A stretch of DNA of 64,000 nt, taken from positions 34,749 through 98,748 of the forward strand of contig JAFULR010000005.1 of assembly GCA_017483195.1 (NCBI GenBank), given 5' to 3'. Both the position numbers and the translations under genes were made by a program. The notes under the pieces are model-generated. The model made no database searches. It saw only the letters and a list, made by a program, of their open reading frames with translations, and was not told the DNA's origin. Of the stretch, positions 7,511-16,196 are shown piece by piece; positions within the stretch are counted from its first letter, which is position 1; every line of letters starts with the position of its first letter. Origin of the DNA: Clostridia bacterium. Its GTDB lineage: Bacteria > Bacillota > Clostridia > Oscillospirales > CAG-272.

Positions 7511-8980
7511 ATGTATAACAAGGAATTGATCGAGCGCATTTGCGCAGTTGAGTGCTATGACAAAGAGCTTAAAATGTTTTGCTCTTGCCTTGAGGAGAAC
7601 GAGTATGATGTTGACAACTCATTCGACAAATACTATAGACTTGACAACATACTCAAAGCAATAGGACTCTATCAACAGGGCAAAATAACAGATACTTATC
7701 TTGCACATTGGGCTTGTGCATATTTGTGGATACTGCACGCAGAATCTTACGTTGATGGTTACTACGATACATTTTCTACACTACCAATGAAAGAAGTCAT
7801 AAAATCGGTGATTACCGACATACTCGATTCACTTACATTCTTCGATGAAGATTATGACTATGAGGAACACTCCATCGAAAAGTATGCTAAAACATTTATA
7901 GATCTTGACAAGTTATACCGTTCCTTCCCCGAATGGGAAATCTATTTTGCGCCCGATGACGAGTTTTATGACGATGATAACATCGGACATCCCGATAATA
8001 ATGACTATCCCGATATATGCGAAAGTTGGATATTGTTCATCAATCACGGTAAAAAACAATTTATCCGGATATATGATGATGGTTTTAACTGCAAAAAAGA
8101 CAAATTTGAAGCAAAAGAGATTACCAAGGATGAGATGAGAAATTTGGAAACCAGCTTGAAGGCTCAAGATTATACAGAGCTTGGCAATCATTCTGGATAT
8201 GATTCTTTGTATCCTGACGAGGATGATGAAAACACACCCCCAAAAGCAAGAATTTTTGATGAAGAAATGCGTCAATTATACGATCGGATTTGCAATCTCA
8301 CTTGCTCTATCGATGATCTCGAAGAATTCAATGCCTTAGAATCCAATTGGGAAGAAGGAAAAAGCGGAGAAATAAAGAACTTCACCACTCCTTATGATCT
8401 TAACGAACCATTCAGAAAATATTATAATCTCGAAACGGTACTTAAAGCATTGGATATGTTCAAAAACAAGCAAATCAATCGTTATTATTTGAGCGAATGG
8501 TTAGAAGCATATTCAGAAATTCTGCACGCACAAACAGAAAACACAATATTCTTCATTGATAAGAGTCGCAAGAAGAAAAGGCACCTTGTTCTAAAGGATG
8601 AAGCAATTGCTTATACAATCGCTATTTTGATATTAAATATGATTTATATGTTAAGCTCCAAAAAAGAAAACGAATTAAATAATGCAATTGAAGCTCTGCA
8701 TATTTACACAGCAGTATATAGAAATATCCACGATTGGCAAATAGTATATTCTCCTGCCAGCGAGAGAAAGTACTATAAGGACGAATGCTTCCATAAAGTA
8801 TTGTTTTTCAACGATAGAATTCAGCAATTTTTTATTGTCGATCCCGAAATAGGCAGTCAACGTGAATGTTACTACGAAGGTGTTTGTTGTGATAGATATG
8901 ATTTTATGAAGATCTGCGATGATTTAAGAAGCAGAAAGTATAAAGAAATTGCTATTATCAACGACGAGCAAGACGACTAA
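7511..8980 (+). CDS. Unknown acidic protein with an internal duplication
   Basis: A 489-aa cytoplasmic protein. ATG 7511 is preferred to GTG 7502 because AGAAGGTG is spaced correctly for it. The two halves are homologous: FDKYYRLDNILKAIGLY near residue 39 matches FRKYYNLETVLKALDMF near 305, both followed by a HW/EW...AY..ILHA helix, then an EW/DW-I-Y-x-P motif and a strand-rich end. The halves are joined by an Asp/Glu-rich linker (PDEDDENTPPK). I do not recognise the family and see no enzyme motif. It is expressed from the structured leader and ends at its own terminator, so RNA and protein form a self-contained unit among defence genes. Confidence 0.85.
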   Translation: MYNKELIERICAVECYDKELKMFCSCLEENEYDVDNSFDKYYRLDNILKAIGLYQQGKITDTYLAHWACAYLWILHAESYVDGYYDTFSTLPMKEVIKSVITDILDSLTFFDEDYDYEEHSIEKYAKTFIDLDKLYRSFPEWEIYFAPDDEFYDDDNIGHPDNNDYPDICESWILFINHGKKQFIRIYDDGFNCKKDKFEAKEITKDEMRNLETSLKAQDYTELGNHSGYDSLYPDEDDENTPPKARIFDEEMRQLYDRICNLTCSIDDLEEFNALESNWEEGKSGEIKNFTTPYDLNEPFRKYYNLETVLKALDMFKNKQINRYYLSEWLEAYSEILHAQTENTIFFIDKSRKKKRHLVLKDEAIAYTIAILILNMIYMLSSKKENELNNAIEALHIYTAVYRNIHDWQIVYSPASERKYYKDECFHKVLFFNDRIQQFFIVDPEIGSQRECYYEGVCCDRYDFMKICDDLRSRKYKEIAIINDEQDD

Positions 8981-8985
8981 ATCCC

Positions 8986-9020
8986 ACCGTGTCCGGTTAA
9001 TCCAGACACGGTTATTTTTT
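8986..9020 (+). terminator. Terminator of the duplicated-domain gene
   Basis: An 8-bp stem (ACCGTGTC with GACACGGT) is followed by TTATTTTTT. The opposite-strand 51-aa gene ends inside its 3' arm. Confidence 0.85.
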
Positions 9021-9167
9021 ATCCTCTTTTGTCTCTGCAAACTCACCCAATTTATGTTTTCTCCTTATTTCTATCGGGAAGTAGTCGAGTGGTTCTATAT
9101 AAACCGCCTTTATCGTCTTCCCTTTCTTTTCTGATTCTTTAGCTTTTTGTTCTAATTCTTTTTTCAT
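9012..9167 (-). CDS. Small basic protein (51 aa) downstream of the vWA gene
   Basis: A short frame begins at ATG 9167, 5-6 nt after the SD GAGGAAAG, and ends at TAA 9012. It starts 10 bp after the vWA stop codon, on the same strand. The protein is charged: a Lys/Glu-rich helix of about 17 residues, then TIKAVYIEPLDYFP and a Lys-rich tail. The SD, spacing and non-random composition support a real gene. No family is recognised. It may be a partner or regulator of the vWA protein. Confidence 0.6.
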   Translation of the reverse strand: MKKELEQKAKESEKKGKTIKAVYIEPLDYFPIEIRRKHKLGEFAETKEDKK

Positions 9168-9177
9168 AAATCTTTCC

Positions 9178-9876
9178 TCATTTCTTGTCTTCCTCGTCCA
9201 TTATCTCGGAGAGGTCGAAGTCAGCATTGCAATCACGGACGTTGCGAATGGCACGGCTCACAGTTTTATAAGAAGCATCTACGCCCGAGGGGTCATATCT
9301 GTAATTGCTCGCACGGTCGCGGCGGATTCCGAGATCGTCGGCAGTCTGCGCCACGTCAATGTTCGCTCCAAGGAATATGAAATCCCAACCGAGCTCTTTT
9401 TGTGTGCGTGTGATTCTATCCTTGATCATCTTTTGAGAATAGCGGCAGCTCGCGTTCTCCATACCGTCGGTGGTGATAACAAAAATCGTGTGCTCGGGCA
9501 CGTCCTCTGCTCTTGAGTACTTGTGCACGTTTCTGATATGGTGCATCGCATCGCCCACAGCATCAAGCAAAGCGGTGCTTCCGCGCACCTGATAGCCGCG
9601 ACGAGTCATTGGCTCGATCTTTTCAATGTCCACGCGATCGTGAAGCACGTAGCTTTCGTGATCGAAAAGCACGGTTGAAACGTAAACCTTGCCTTCCTTC
9701 TCTTTCTGCGCTTGAATCGTAGAATTGAAACCACCGATCGTGTCCGCCTCAAGCCCCGACATACTTCCGCTTCGGTCAAGAATGAACACAAGCTCGGTGA
9801 TACCGTTGGGGCACTTTTTAGGAGCAGGCATTTTGATACCGCCACAATCTTTGATCATCTTTTCATTTTTCTTCAT
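9178..9876 (-). CDS. von Willebrand factor A domain protein
   Basis: A 232-aa soluble protein made almost entirely of a vWA domain, a metal-dependent protein-interaction fold. The MIDAS motif DRSGSMSG is near residue 36, the conserved Thr lies in the middle, and TTDGMENAS holds the later Asp. ATG 9876 is chosen because GGAGGAC precedes it; upstream in-frame starts lack an SD. Stand-alone bacterial vWA proteins of this type often sit with phosphatases, kinases or TerD-like stress and defence genes. A 34-bp inverted repeat precedes the gene and a 51-aa gene follows it. Confidence 0.88.
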   Translation of the reverse strand: MKKNEKMIKDCGGIKMPAPKKCPNGITELVFILDRSGSMSGLEADTIGGFNSTIQAQKEKEGKVYVSTVLFDHESYVLHDRVDIEKIEPMTRRGYQVRGSTALLDAVGDAMHHIRNVHKYSRAEDVPEHTIFVITTDGMENASCRYSQKMIKDRITRTQKELGWDFIFLGANIDVAQTADDLGIRRDRASNYRYDPSGVDASYKTVSRAIRNVRDCNADFDLSEIMDEEDKK

Positions 9877-9898
9877 TATTTTGTCCTCCAAAATAAAA

Positions 9899-9932
9899 TA
9901 TAGTCGCAAGACACAACTGCCTTACGACTATA
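9899..9932 (-). promoter_or_regulatory. Inverted repeat in the vWA 5' region
   Basis: TATAGTCG at 9899-9906 pairs CGACTATA at 9925-9932 with an imperfect extension (CAAG/CTTA), leaving a small loop. It lies 20-55 nt upstream of the vWA start. It could be an operator or a 5'-UTR hairpin, or a terminator of the operon to its right (9977 onwards). Confidence 0.5.
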
Positions 9933-9976
9933 TCTTACACTATTCGGTTTAACAAAAGGTCGCTCGTTGGGGGACA

Positions 9977-10447
9977 TTATAAGCCGAGCAAATGCCAAGC
10001 CTCATGATATTTAAGTCTTTCGCTTTCGTCGACAAAAATAAAAATTCTCATAGTAGTTTCGTTATGCTTTTTTCCTTGATATTCTGGGCTATTCAACCAA
10101 TTTTCATATTCATTCTTGATTTTTTCAGCTAAAAATGTACTTGGAACAACATAATAACTTGGCATTTTTCCTTCATTCATATTTACAAGCACATAAAAAA
10201 GATTATCGTTGAAAATTTCTTCAAGCTTTTTAGTCATCATCCATCTGTTAACCATTTCATTATTACTTGTTTTAACTTGAATAGCAACTGATTTACTACC
10301 GTCTTTATTTGAAGCTAAAATATCAATTGCTTTGGTATTTTTTCCGGTAAGCGAAGCAATATATCCCCTTCTGGTTAATTCTGCGGCTACAAAGAATTCG
10401 CCCGCAATTCCTATACTACTATTGCTATTTATTATCTTTTCCTTCAT
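9977..10447 (-). CDS. PD-(D/E)XK nuclease-fold protein
   Basis: A 156-aa protein with the restriction-endonuclease-like core pattern: GEFFVAAELTRRGY (Glu in helix 1), AIDILA (catalytic Asp), then SVAIQVKTS (Q-x-K strand). This matches small stand-alone nuclease-fold proteins of the DUF4365-like type. The ATG follows AAAGGAGAT. It is the last gene of an operon with the macrodomain and ParB-like genes (18-bp gap). It could cut nucleic acid as an effector, but activity is not proven by motif alone. Confidence 0.75.
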   Translation of the reverse strand: MKEKIINSNSSIGIAGEFFVAAELTRRGYIASLTGKNTKAIDILASNKDGSKSVAIQVKTSNNEMVNRWMMTKKLEEIFNDNLFYVLVNMNEGKMPSYYVVPSTFLAEKIKNEYENWLNSPEYQGKKHNETTMRIFIFVDESERLKYHEAWHLLGL

Positions 10448-10465
10448 AATTTTAATCTCCTTTTA

Positions 10466-11449
10466 TCAACACCCCAGCAACACCTGATCGTACTGATAGA
10501 GCACCTCGTTGACCTCGTGAATGTCTTTATACTTCCCTGTTTTAACGAAATATTCGATAATTACATCGAACTTGCTTGAACGCGAGAGGCACATCCCTGC
10601 GGTTGAAAGCAAATGCTCGGTCTCTTCAAGACTGAGATGGAGTCCGATCGCAAAGCTCACCGCCGTGATCTTTGATGGAGTGTAATTCTTCGTGCATTTG
10701 ATTTTTGAAAACACCTTTCGACTCACGTTCGAGCGCTTGTATGCCTCAACGTCGGTCATTCCCTTTTTGTCTATGTAATCAAAAAGCGTGTCGCTGAAAC
10801 CCTTGTCGAGATTATCAAAGTAATCATCTAAAGAACTACTCTCCATTGAGCAACACTTAGAAAAAGCTATTGAACAATCAGCGCCCTTAGGATCAAGCCA
10901 ACCTTCGTCCTCATCTTCTTGATTGTAAACTCTCTCAATATAACTATCGAGCTCACTTTTCAATGATTGACTGATCTCATAGGAATCAACATCGTACACA
11001 ACGAGATAAACGTTCATCTCGTGCTTCATCAAAAAGTCGCTGATCGTCGCGGTTGCAATCTTCAACACTTTGTCCTTCGGATAGCCGTAAGTGCCCGACG
11101 CAATAAGCGGAAATGCTACACTACGGCACTTGTTATCCCATGCAAGCTCAAGCGCTTCAAGATAGCAGGAGCGAAGCAAAACGCGTTCCCCGCCAAGTCC
11201 GCCACGCCACACGGGACCTGCCACGTGGATGACGAACTTGCAGTTCTCCATCGCATACGCGGGTGTTAACACCGCCTCGCCAACTGAGAGCGAGCCAATC
11301 TCCGCACAACGAGCATCCATCTGCTCCTCCGCCGCCTCGCGTATCAGCGCATCCACGCCACCGCCACCGGACAACCATCTGTCCGTCGGATTCACTATCG
11401 CATCGCACTTTATTTTGGTTATGTCTTGTCTGATTATTTGAAGTGGCAT
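10466..11449 (-). CDS. Macrodomain protein with C-terminal helical domain
   Basis: A 327-aa protein. Residues 1-~170 form a macrodomain that binds or hydrolyses ADP-ribose derivatives: VNPTDRWLSGGGGVD carries the substrate loop, and the PLIASGTYGYP loop contacts the phosphates. Residues ~215-327 form a helical domain (MTDVEAYKRSNVSRKVFSKI onward) that looks like an HTH-type module often fused to signalling domains in Firmicutes. The start has a good SD (AAAGGAG). The operon order is ParB-like, macro, nuclease. Likely roles are removing ADP-ribose or sensing an ADP-ribose-type signal. Confidence 0.9.
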   Translation of the reverse strand: MPLQIIRQDITKIKCDAIVNPTDRWLSGGGGVDALIREAAEEQMDARCAEIGSLSVGEAVLTPAYAMENCKFVIHVAGPVWRGGLGGERVLLRSCYLEALELAWDNKCRSVAFPLIASGTYGYPKDKVLKIATATISDFLMKHEMNVYLVVYDVDSYEISQSLKSELDSYIERVYNQEDEDEGWLDPKGADCSIAFSKCCSMESSSLDDYFDNLDKGFSDTLFDYIDKKGMTDVEAYKRSNVSRKVFSKIKCTKNYTPSKITAVSFAIGLHLSLEETEHLLSTAGMCLSRSSKFDVIIEYFVKTGKYKDIHEVNEVLYQYDQVLLGC

Positions 11450-11459
11450 AATTACTCCT

Positions 11460-12167
11460 TTATTTAATAGTCAATATGTTGTTTTCTATGCAATAATCAA
11501 TGCCCATTTTAATCTCATTTCCATTTTCTTTTTTCAATGTTACGCACATCAAATCGGCAGCTATCACTACTCCGATCTCACCAGACGAAAACCTTACAAT
11601 GTTCCCTGGCGTTCTAAGTGCATTATCAAGCTTATTACCTGCACCATCATCTATTTTGGCAGCTATGGATTTCAAACCCAATTTACGTGCTGTATAATAA
11701 CGCAAATACTTGCCTTTCAAATAGTATTGTTTGTTGTCACAAGATACATAAATAGGTCTATCCAATTCTCCGTGATCTTCATAGTACTTCACCATATCTT
11801 CCACTTTTTTTGTATTCGGTGCTTTGAAGGAAGCGTTATCAACGTAAATATCCTCAAAATTAATATATCTCGTGCCTTTAAAATCAAGTTTAGGTTTTAT
11901 AGGGCAACACTTAACCACTCTACTTGCTTCTGTTACAACGGTACTTGATTTAGAGGATACAACTTTTCTCCTCTCATTGGGAAATCTAACTGTATCCACA
12001 TCATATATATCGCAATAAGTAGACTCGCTACACCGTCTTGTCTTTGCCACACAGTAACTGTCTTCTTTGCGATAGTATCTGCATTTTCGTTTATCTCTTT
12101 TAGGAAGATCATCGTTCTTTTTCAAAACTTGAATAACTTTATTTCCCCAGTTTCCTGTCTTCGGCAT
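11460..12167 (-). CDS. Hypothetical protein with Cys-rich N-terminus and ParB-like core
   Basis: A 235-aa protein. The N-terminal 60 residues contain several Cys (CRYYRK...YCVAKTRRCSESTYC), possibly binding a metal. Residues ~125-175 (YEDHGELDRPIYVS, then LKGKYLRYYTARKLGL) resemble the ParB/sulfiredoxin N-terminal fold, which binds nucleotides in some families. The C-terminus is a small beta domain. The start has the SD GGAGTATG. It is the first gene of the macro/nuclease operon. The ParB likeness is tentative. Confidence 0.7.
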   Translation of the reverse strand: MPKTGNWGNKVIQVLKKNDDLPKRDKRKCRYYRKEDSYCVAKTRRCSESTYCDIYDVDTVRFPNERRKVVSSKSSTVVTEASRVVKCCPIKPKLDFKGTRYINFEDIYVDNASFKAPNTKKVEDMVKYYEDHGELDRPIYVSCDNKQYYLKGKYLRYYTARKLGLKSIAAKIDDGAGNKLDNALRTPGNIVRFSSGEIGVVIAADLMCVTLKKENGNEIKMGIDYCIENNILTIK

Positions 12168-12274
12168 ATCATACTCCTATAGTCTTTTTTTAATTATATC
12201 ACCATATATCAAAAATTGCAACCTGTTGGATAAATTTGATGAAAGGTGTAGCTGAATGACGACAGAAAAAGATA

Positions 12275-12295
12275 CGCACCCTAATTCAGGGTGCG
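12275..12295 (-). terminator. Terminator ending the type III R-M operon
   Basis: CGCACCCT pairs AGGGTGCG with a short AATTC loop; on the - strand it is followed by TATCTTTTTC. It lies 22 bp after the small ORF that closes the operon. Confidence 0.8.
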
Positions 12296-12316
12296 CAATT
12301 AAATATATTCTTACTA

Positions 12317-12643
12317 TTAGATTCTTGATATGCCCAAATAGCCAATTTCCTTTATAGCTTTTTTGATTCCTATAGATATAGTTGTATACATAGCTGATCC
12401 AATCAGGGCCTTATGTTGCTTAGGTTTGTATATTAATCCTGTTAAAAAATATGAAATAATATGTATAATCTTTTCAAGTATTGTATTTATTATTTTACCT
12501 AATACCTTACCGAACACACCAAATATTTCTAAAAATTCAGTAGGATTAGGAGAAAAATGGCTTCTAAGGAATCTGCCAGCTTTTTTCGTGCTTTTATAGC
12601 CTAAGAACCTATTATTAGTCCTTGTTTTTTTGTTCTTTCTAAT
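12317..12643 (-). CDS. Small hydrophobic protein with apparent ATT start, after res
   Basis: The frame is open for 108 codons from an ATT codon at 12643, placed 7 nt after a strong SD (GGAGGG) that begins 4 nt after the res stop codon. No ATG is in frame near the SD; a GTG at 12517 lacks one. The product has a basic N-terminus (RKNKKTRTNNR) and an amphipathic/hydrophobic centre (IINTILEKIIHIISYFL). Either ATT is used as a rare start or an ATG has mutated. A terminator follows. No family is recognised; position suggests a small membrane-associated accessory of the R-M operon. Confidence 0.5.
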   Translation of the reverse strand: MRKNKKTRTNNRFLGYKSTKKAGRFLRSHFSPNPTEFLEIFGVFGKVLGKIINTILEKIIHIISYFLTGLIYKPKQHKALIGSAMYTTISIGIKKAIKEIGYLGISRI

Positions 12644-12663
12644 TTTTGTTCCCTCCTTTCTAA

Positions 12664-15600
12664 TTACTTAATATTACTCATAATACTTAGCAAGCTCTGA
12701 TAACTATCAACGTCGTGATACCTAACCTTGCTTGAAGAAATCTCATTAAAGAGCTTCTTAGCACAAGAAATCTTTGCTTGCTCAATGGGTTTAAGTTGCA
12801 GTGACTCCATTGTTCCTTTCGTCTCTGCAATAAAGTAGATGTGTTTTACTGTGCCTTCATTGAAAGCTATTGCCCAGTCGGGCGAATAGTTTCCTACCGG
12901 TGTCGGGATATGGAATCCTTTTGGAAGCTTCGCGTAAACACAAACCTCCTCTGCAGCATCCAAATCCTCGACAAACCTACGCTCGCCACTCATACCATCA
13001 GTAGCGTAACCGTCGGTAAACACATAGTCCTGAATGGACTTCTTTGCCAGGAAAGCCTTTTCGAAGCTGTGACCTGTCTTTTCAGCAGTGAAAATGTCAC
13101 TATCGTATGTGCCGCCTGTCTCATCATAAGAAATGTGCTCAACAATCATTGTCGCCTTCTGCTCATTGATAAGCTTAATCACCTTCGATATGAACTCTTC
13201 GGGATTAAACTTAAACTTGTAGAACTGCTTGGGCTCAATTCCTTCAAGAATCTTCGCTACCGTTCTACGCGTCAGCTTCGTACCTTCTGCAACCTTACCA
13301 ATAAGGTCATAGGACACTTTGCTGTGTTGAGCATTTCTTAACGTTTGGGTACGTGTCTTGGCGGTTTTAAAACCGTCACCACGTTCAATTTCATGCTCGG
13401 TAAGCTCACTTTTCTGAGAACCTACCGAAGTAGTGTATTGCAACTCAGTAACAAATAGCTTAGTATTGATATGATTTATTGACTTTCTGATAAGCTCGTC
13501 GCTATCAAAGTCAACCCTATACGCATACTGACGGTTGATAAGTTTCCAAAGAGTCTGGAACTCTTTCTTATAGAAGTTCTCGTTCAAAGGATTCTCCTTG
13601 ATCTTTGTTTCATGACCGTTGGTAAACATATCGTCAAGAACGCTTTCATCAAATACGGCTTGTACAAGCTTATGAATTCCTTCACTCATAGGTGCAAGTT
13701 GTGGCGGCAACGGTACCAAAGTTCCATTTGCAAGATCGTTACGATACTTATCTGTAATCTTTCTGTCCATATAGTCAGCATAACCATTTGCGATAAGGTA
13801 GCCCTCAATAATATTTGCGGCTTTATCATCAATCTGCGTGGGAATGCCATCAACCTTAACATACTTGCCTTTGAAGTAATCACTGGTAGCTGCAAGAGGT
13901 CTGTCATAGAGCATTTCTTTGATGTCCTTCTGCAAGTCGGATACAAAGTTCTTGTAGCTCTCATTTGCGATAACTGTAAGCACGTTGATGTCATGCACAA
14001 CTTCGCCTACCGTTTCGTTATCCATTCTGTTACCGGTACTATCAACGCAAAGACGAAGACCGCGTCCTACTTCTTGACGTTTAGCGGTCGTACTGTCAGT
14101 ATGACGGAGCGTACAGATTTGGAATACATTGGGGTTATCCCAACCCTCTCTTAAAGCCGAGTGCGAGAAAATAAATCTCGTTGGTTCATCAAACGAAAGC
14201 AAACGTTCTTTGTTTTTCAAAATAAGATCGTAAGCGGAAATATCGTCAGAAACTGCACCCTCTTTAACGCGTGCTGCTTCTTTACCGTCTTTGGCGTTGT
14301 TTACGCTTCTTCCGGTCTTCTTATCAATACTGAAATATCCTCTGTGTACTGCATGCGGATCATCGCAAACAGAACGCAAATATCTTTGATAAGGTGTGTC
14401 TATGAGAGTGAGATTATCGTTCAGAATACTAAGATACTCTTCTTCAAATATCTTACCGTATTCACCAAGAACCTCGTCACCGTTTTCATCGTACTGACGG
14501 TATTTTGCAACCTCATCAATGAAGAACAAAGACAGAGTCTTGATACCCTTATTATAGTTCTTTTCCTCTTTCTCAAAGTGCGAAAGAATAGTTTCACGAA
14601 TCTGAATACGACGCATATCCTGCTCGGATACGTCACCCACAACGTTGTTTGCGTAGATTACTTCACCATTAGTAAACGTTACGCAGTTGTGTAAAGGATC
14701 GATCTCGGAAATAACGTATCCCTTGTATTGTTCCATATTCTTGGATTCAACGTAAAGATTATCACCAACATCAAAAATTCTGGTTTCACGGTTAATACTC
14801 TTGTTGTATCCGATTTCAAGTTCAATCTTAGCTCTCGGAGGATGCTTGGGCGAAACGATTATACGCTCAAGGTAGAGGTACTTATCGGTTCCACGGAAGT
14901 TCTTAACCTCAAAGCCCTTGACCTCAATTTTCTTTACAAGACGCTTGTTAAAAGCATCAAGTGCATCAAGCACGTACACAAGATTATGCTGTGTTCTGTG
15001 CGTTGCAGAATAATTGATTGTAAAAAGCGGATTAAAGTTTTGAAGTGCCTTTTGAGTAACTTCACCACCCATTTTTTGAGGCTCGTCCAAGATGATAATA
15101 GGTCTATTTGCCTTAATTACATCAATAGGACGACGCGATGCGAACTCATCGCGCTTGGAGTAAATAATCAGCTGTTCTTTAGTCTTCTTCTTTCCATCCT
15201 CTGAGAAAGAACGTGCAAATGCCTGCGTGTTAATAATCATAACGTTAATGCTTGAACTTGATGAAAAGCTATCAAGCTCTTTCAAGTCGGCACTATTATA
15301 TACGAAGAACCTTGCCTTTTTGCCATAGTGCTCCATAAAGTGATCCGTTGTAATCTCAAATGACTTTTTTACACCCTCACGGATAGCAATGGACGGAACA
15401 ACCACGATAAACTTACTCCAACCGTAACGCTTATTCAGCTCGAACATTGTCTTTATGTACACATAAGTTTTGCCTGTGCCGGTTTCCATCTCTACGTCAA
15501 GAGAACATTTGCCAAGATGACCCTCGAGCTGCTTTGATTGTTTTATATTATTTTCATTTTGAAGCTGCTGAATATTGGCAAGAAGCTGAGCGTCGGTGAG

Positions 15601-15801
15601 GTTAATTTCCTCATTTTTATATCCGCTATCGCCAATAATATCATCTTCTATATCCGCAACCGATACCTGTGCTTTTGTTGACTTTTTACCAATGTCACGA
15701 ATGTAGCTTACGCTATCATGCATTCCTTGACCGTTAAAAACTCTGACTACAGCATCTACAGCATCTGTTTGATATTGTTGTATTTTAAATTTGAATTTCA
15801 C
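12664..15801 (-). CDS. res: Type III restriction enzyme, Res subunit
   Basis: A 1045-aa ATP-dependent restriction subunit that translocates or slides on DNA and cuts unmodified DNA together with Mod. It shows Walker A METGTGKT (105-112), the Walker B variant ILDEPQKM (about 237-244), motif III SATHR, motif VI GRGLRLCV, and a C-terminal PD-(D/E)XK nuclease: SPDWAIAF with IAETKG near residues 970-993. It starts with GTG 15801, overlapping the membrane gene by 4 nt. Length and motif order are typical, so it looks intact. Unusually, a membrane protein gene separates it from mod. Confidence 0.95.
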   Translation of the reverse strand: MKFKFKIQQYQTDAVDAVVRVFNGQGMHDSVSYIRDIGKKSTKAQVSVADIEDDIIGDSGYKNEEINLTDAQLLANIQQLQNENNIKQSKQLEGHLGKCSLDVEMETGTGKTYVYIKTMFELNKRYGWSKFIVVVPSIAIREGVKKSFEITTDHFMEHYGKKARFFVYNSADLKELDSFSSSSSINVMIINTQAFARSFSEDGKKKTKEQLIIYSKRDEFASRRPIDVIKANRPIIILDEPQKMGGEVTQKALQNFNPLFTINYSATHRTQHNLVYVLDALDAFNKRLVKKIEVKGFEVKNFRGTDKYLYLERIIVSPKHPPRAKIELEIGYNKSINRETRIFDVGDNLYVESKNMEQYKGYVISEIDPLHNCVTFTNGEVIYANNVVGDVSEQDMRRIQIRETILSHFEKEEKNYNKGIKTLSLFFIDEVAKYRQYDENGDEVLGEYGKIFEEEYLSILNDNLTLIDTPYQRYLRSVCDDPHAVHRGYFSIDKKTGRSVNNAKDGKEAARVKEGAVSDDISAYDLILKNKERLLSFDEPTRFIFSHSALREGWDNPNVFQICTLRHTDSTTAKRQEVGRGLRLCVDSTGNRMDNETVGEVVHDINVLTVIANESYKNFVSDLQKDIKEMLYDRPLAATSDYFKGKYVKVDGIPTQIDDKAANIIEGYLIANGYADYMDRKITDKYRNDLANGTLVPLPPQLAPMSEGIHKLVQAVFDESVLDDMFTNGHETKIKENPLNENFYKKEFQTLWKLINRQYAYRVDFDSDELIRKSINHINTKLFVTELQYTTSVGSQKSELTEHEIERGDGFKTAKTRTQTLRNAQHSKVSYDLIGKVAEGTKLTRRTVAKILEGIEPKQFYKFKFNPEEFISKVIKLINEQKATMIVEHISYDETGGTYDSDIFTAEKTGHSFEKAFLAKKSIQDYVFTDGYATDGMSGERRFVEDLDAAEEVCVYAKLPKGFHIPTPVGNYSPDWAIAFNEGTVKHIYFIAETKGTMESLQLKPIEQAKISCAKKLFNEISSSKVRYHDVDSYQSLLSIMSNIK

Positions 15802-16196
15802 TTATTATCATCCCCCTTTTCTTGAGAAATGTAATAATCCATTATGTTTTTGTTGGATTTGTCAATGCTTTTTTGAGATATCTCCATTTGACGCACTATC
15901 AAAAAAACAATAGTAATAACAGTAACATTTACAAATAAAATCCAAAATAGTGAAGACAAATACTTTACCATAGTAAACGCATCTTCTCCAGACCATTTCA
16001 AAAACAAATCTTGTATATTGTTACTTAGCAAAAATGTTAATAGAATTCCAAAAACAAAGGTTGAAAAACTAATATATATTGAATAAATAGATGTTAATAC
16101 ATCTGCTTTTTTTCCGAAAACCTTTTTGGAAAATAATCCACAAATGATGCTTGCAACTATCGAAGCAGCAACGCCTATTAAAAAGTCCAAAATCAT
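15798..16196 (-). CDS. Small membrane protein between mod and res
   Basis: A 132-aa protein with about three membrane segments (residues 1-22, ~40-62 and ~82-104) and a charged C-terminal tail likely in the cytoplasm. Its ATG overlaps the mod stop by one base (TAATG) and its stop overlaps the res GTG by 4 nt, so the three genes are tightly coupled. Membrane proteins are not part of standard type III systems. It could tether the complex at the envelope, act as an effector that depolarises the membrane, or serve as a checkpoint. No family is recognised. Confidence 0.8.
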   Translation of the reverse strand: MILDFLIGVAASIVASIICGLFSKKVFGKKADVLTSIYSIYISFSTFVFGILLTFLLSNNIQDLFLKWSGEDAFTMVKYLSSLFWILFVNVTVITIVFLIVRQMEISQKSIDKSNKNIMDYYISQEKGDDNK

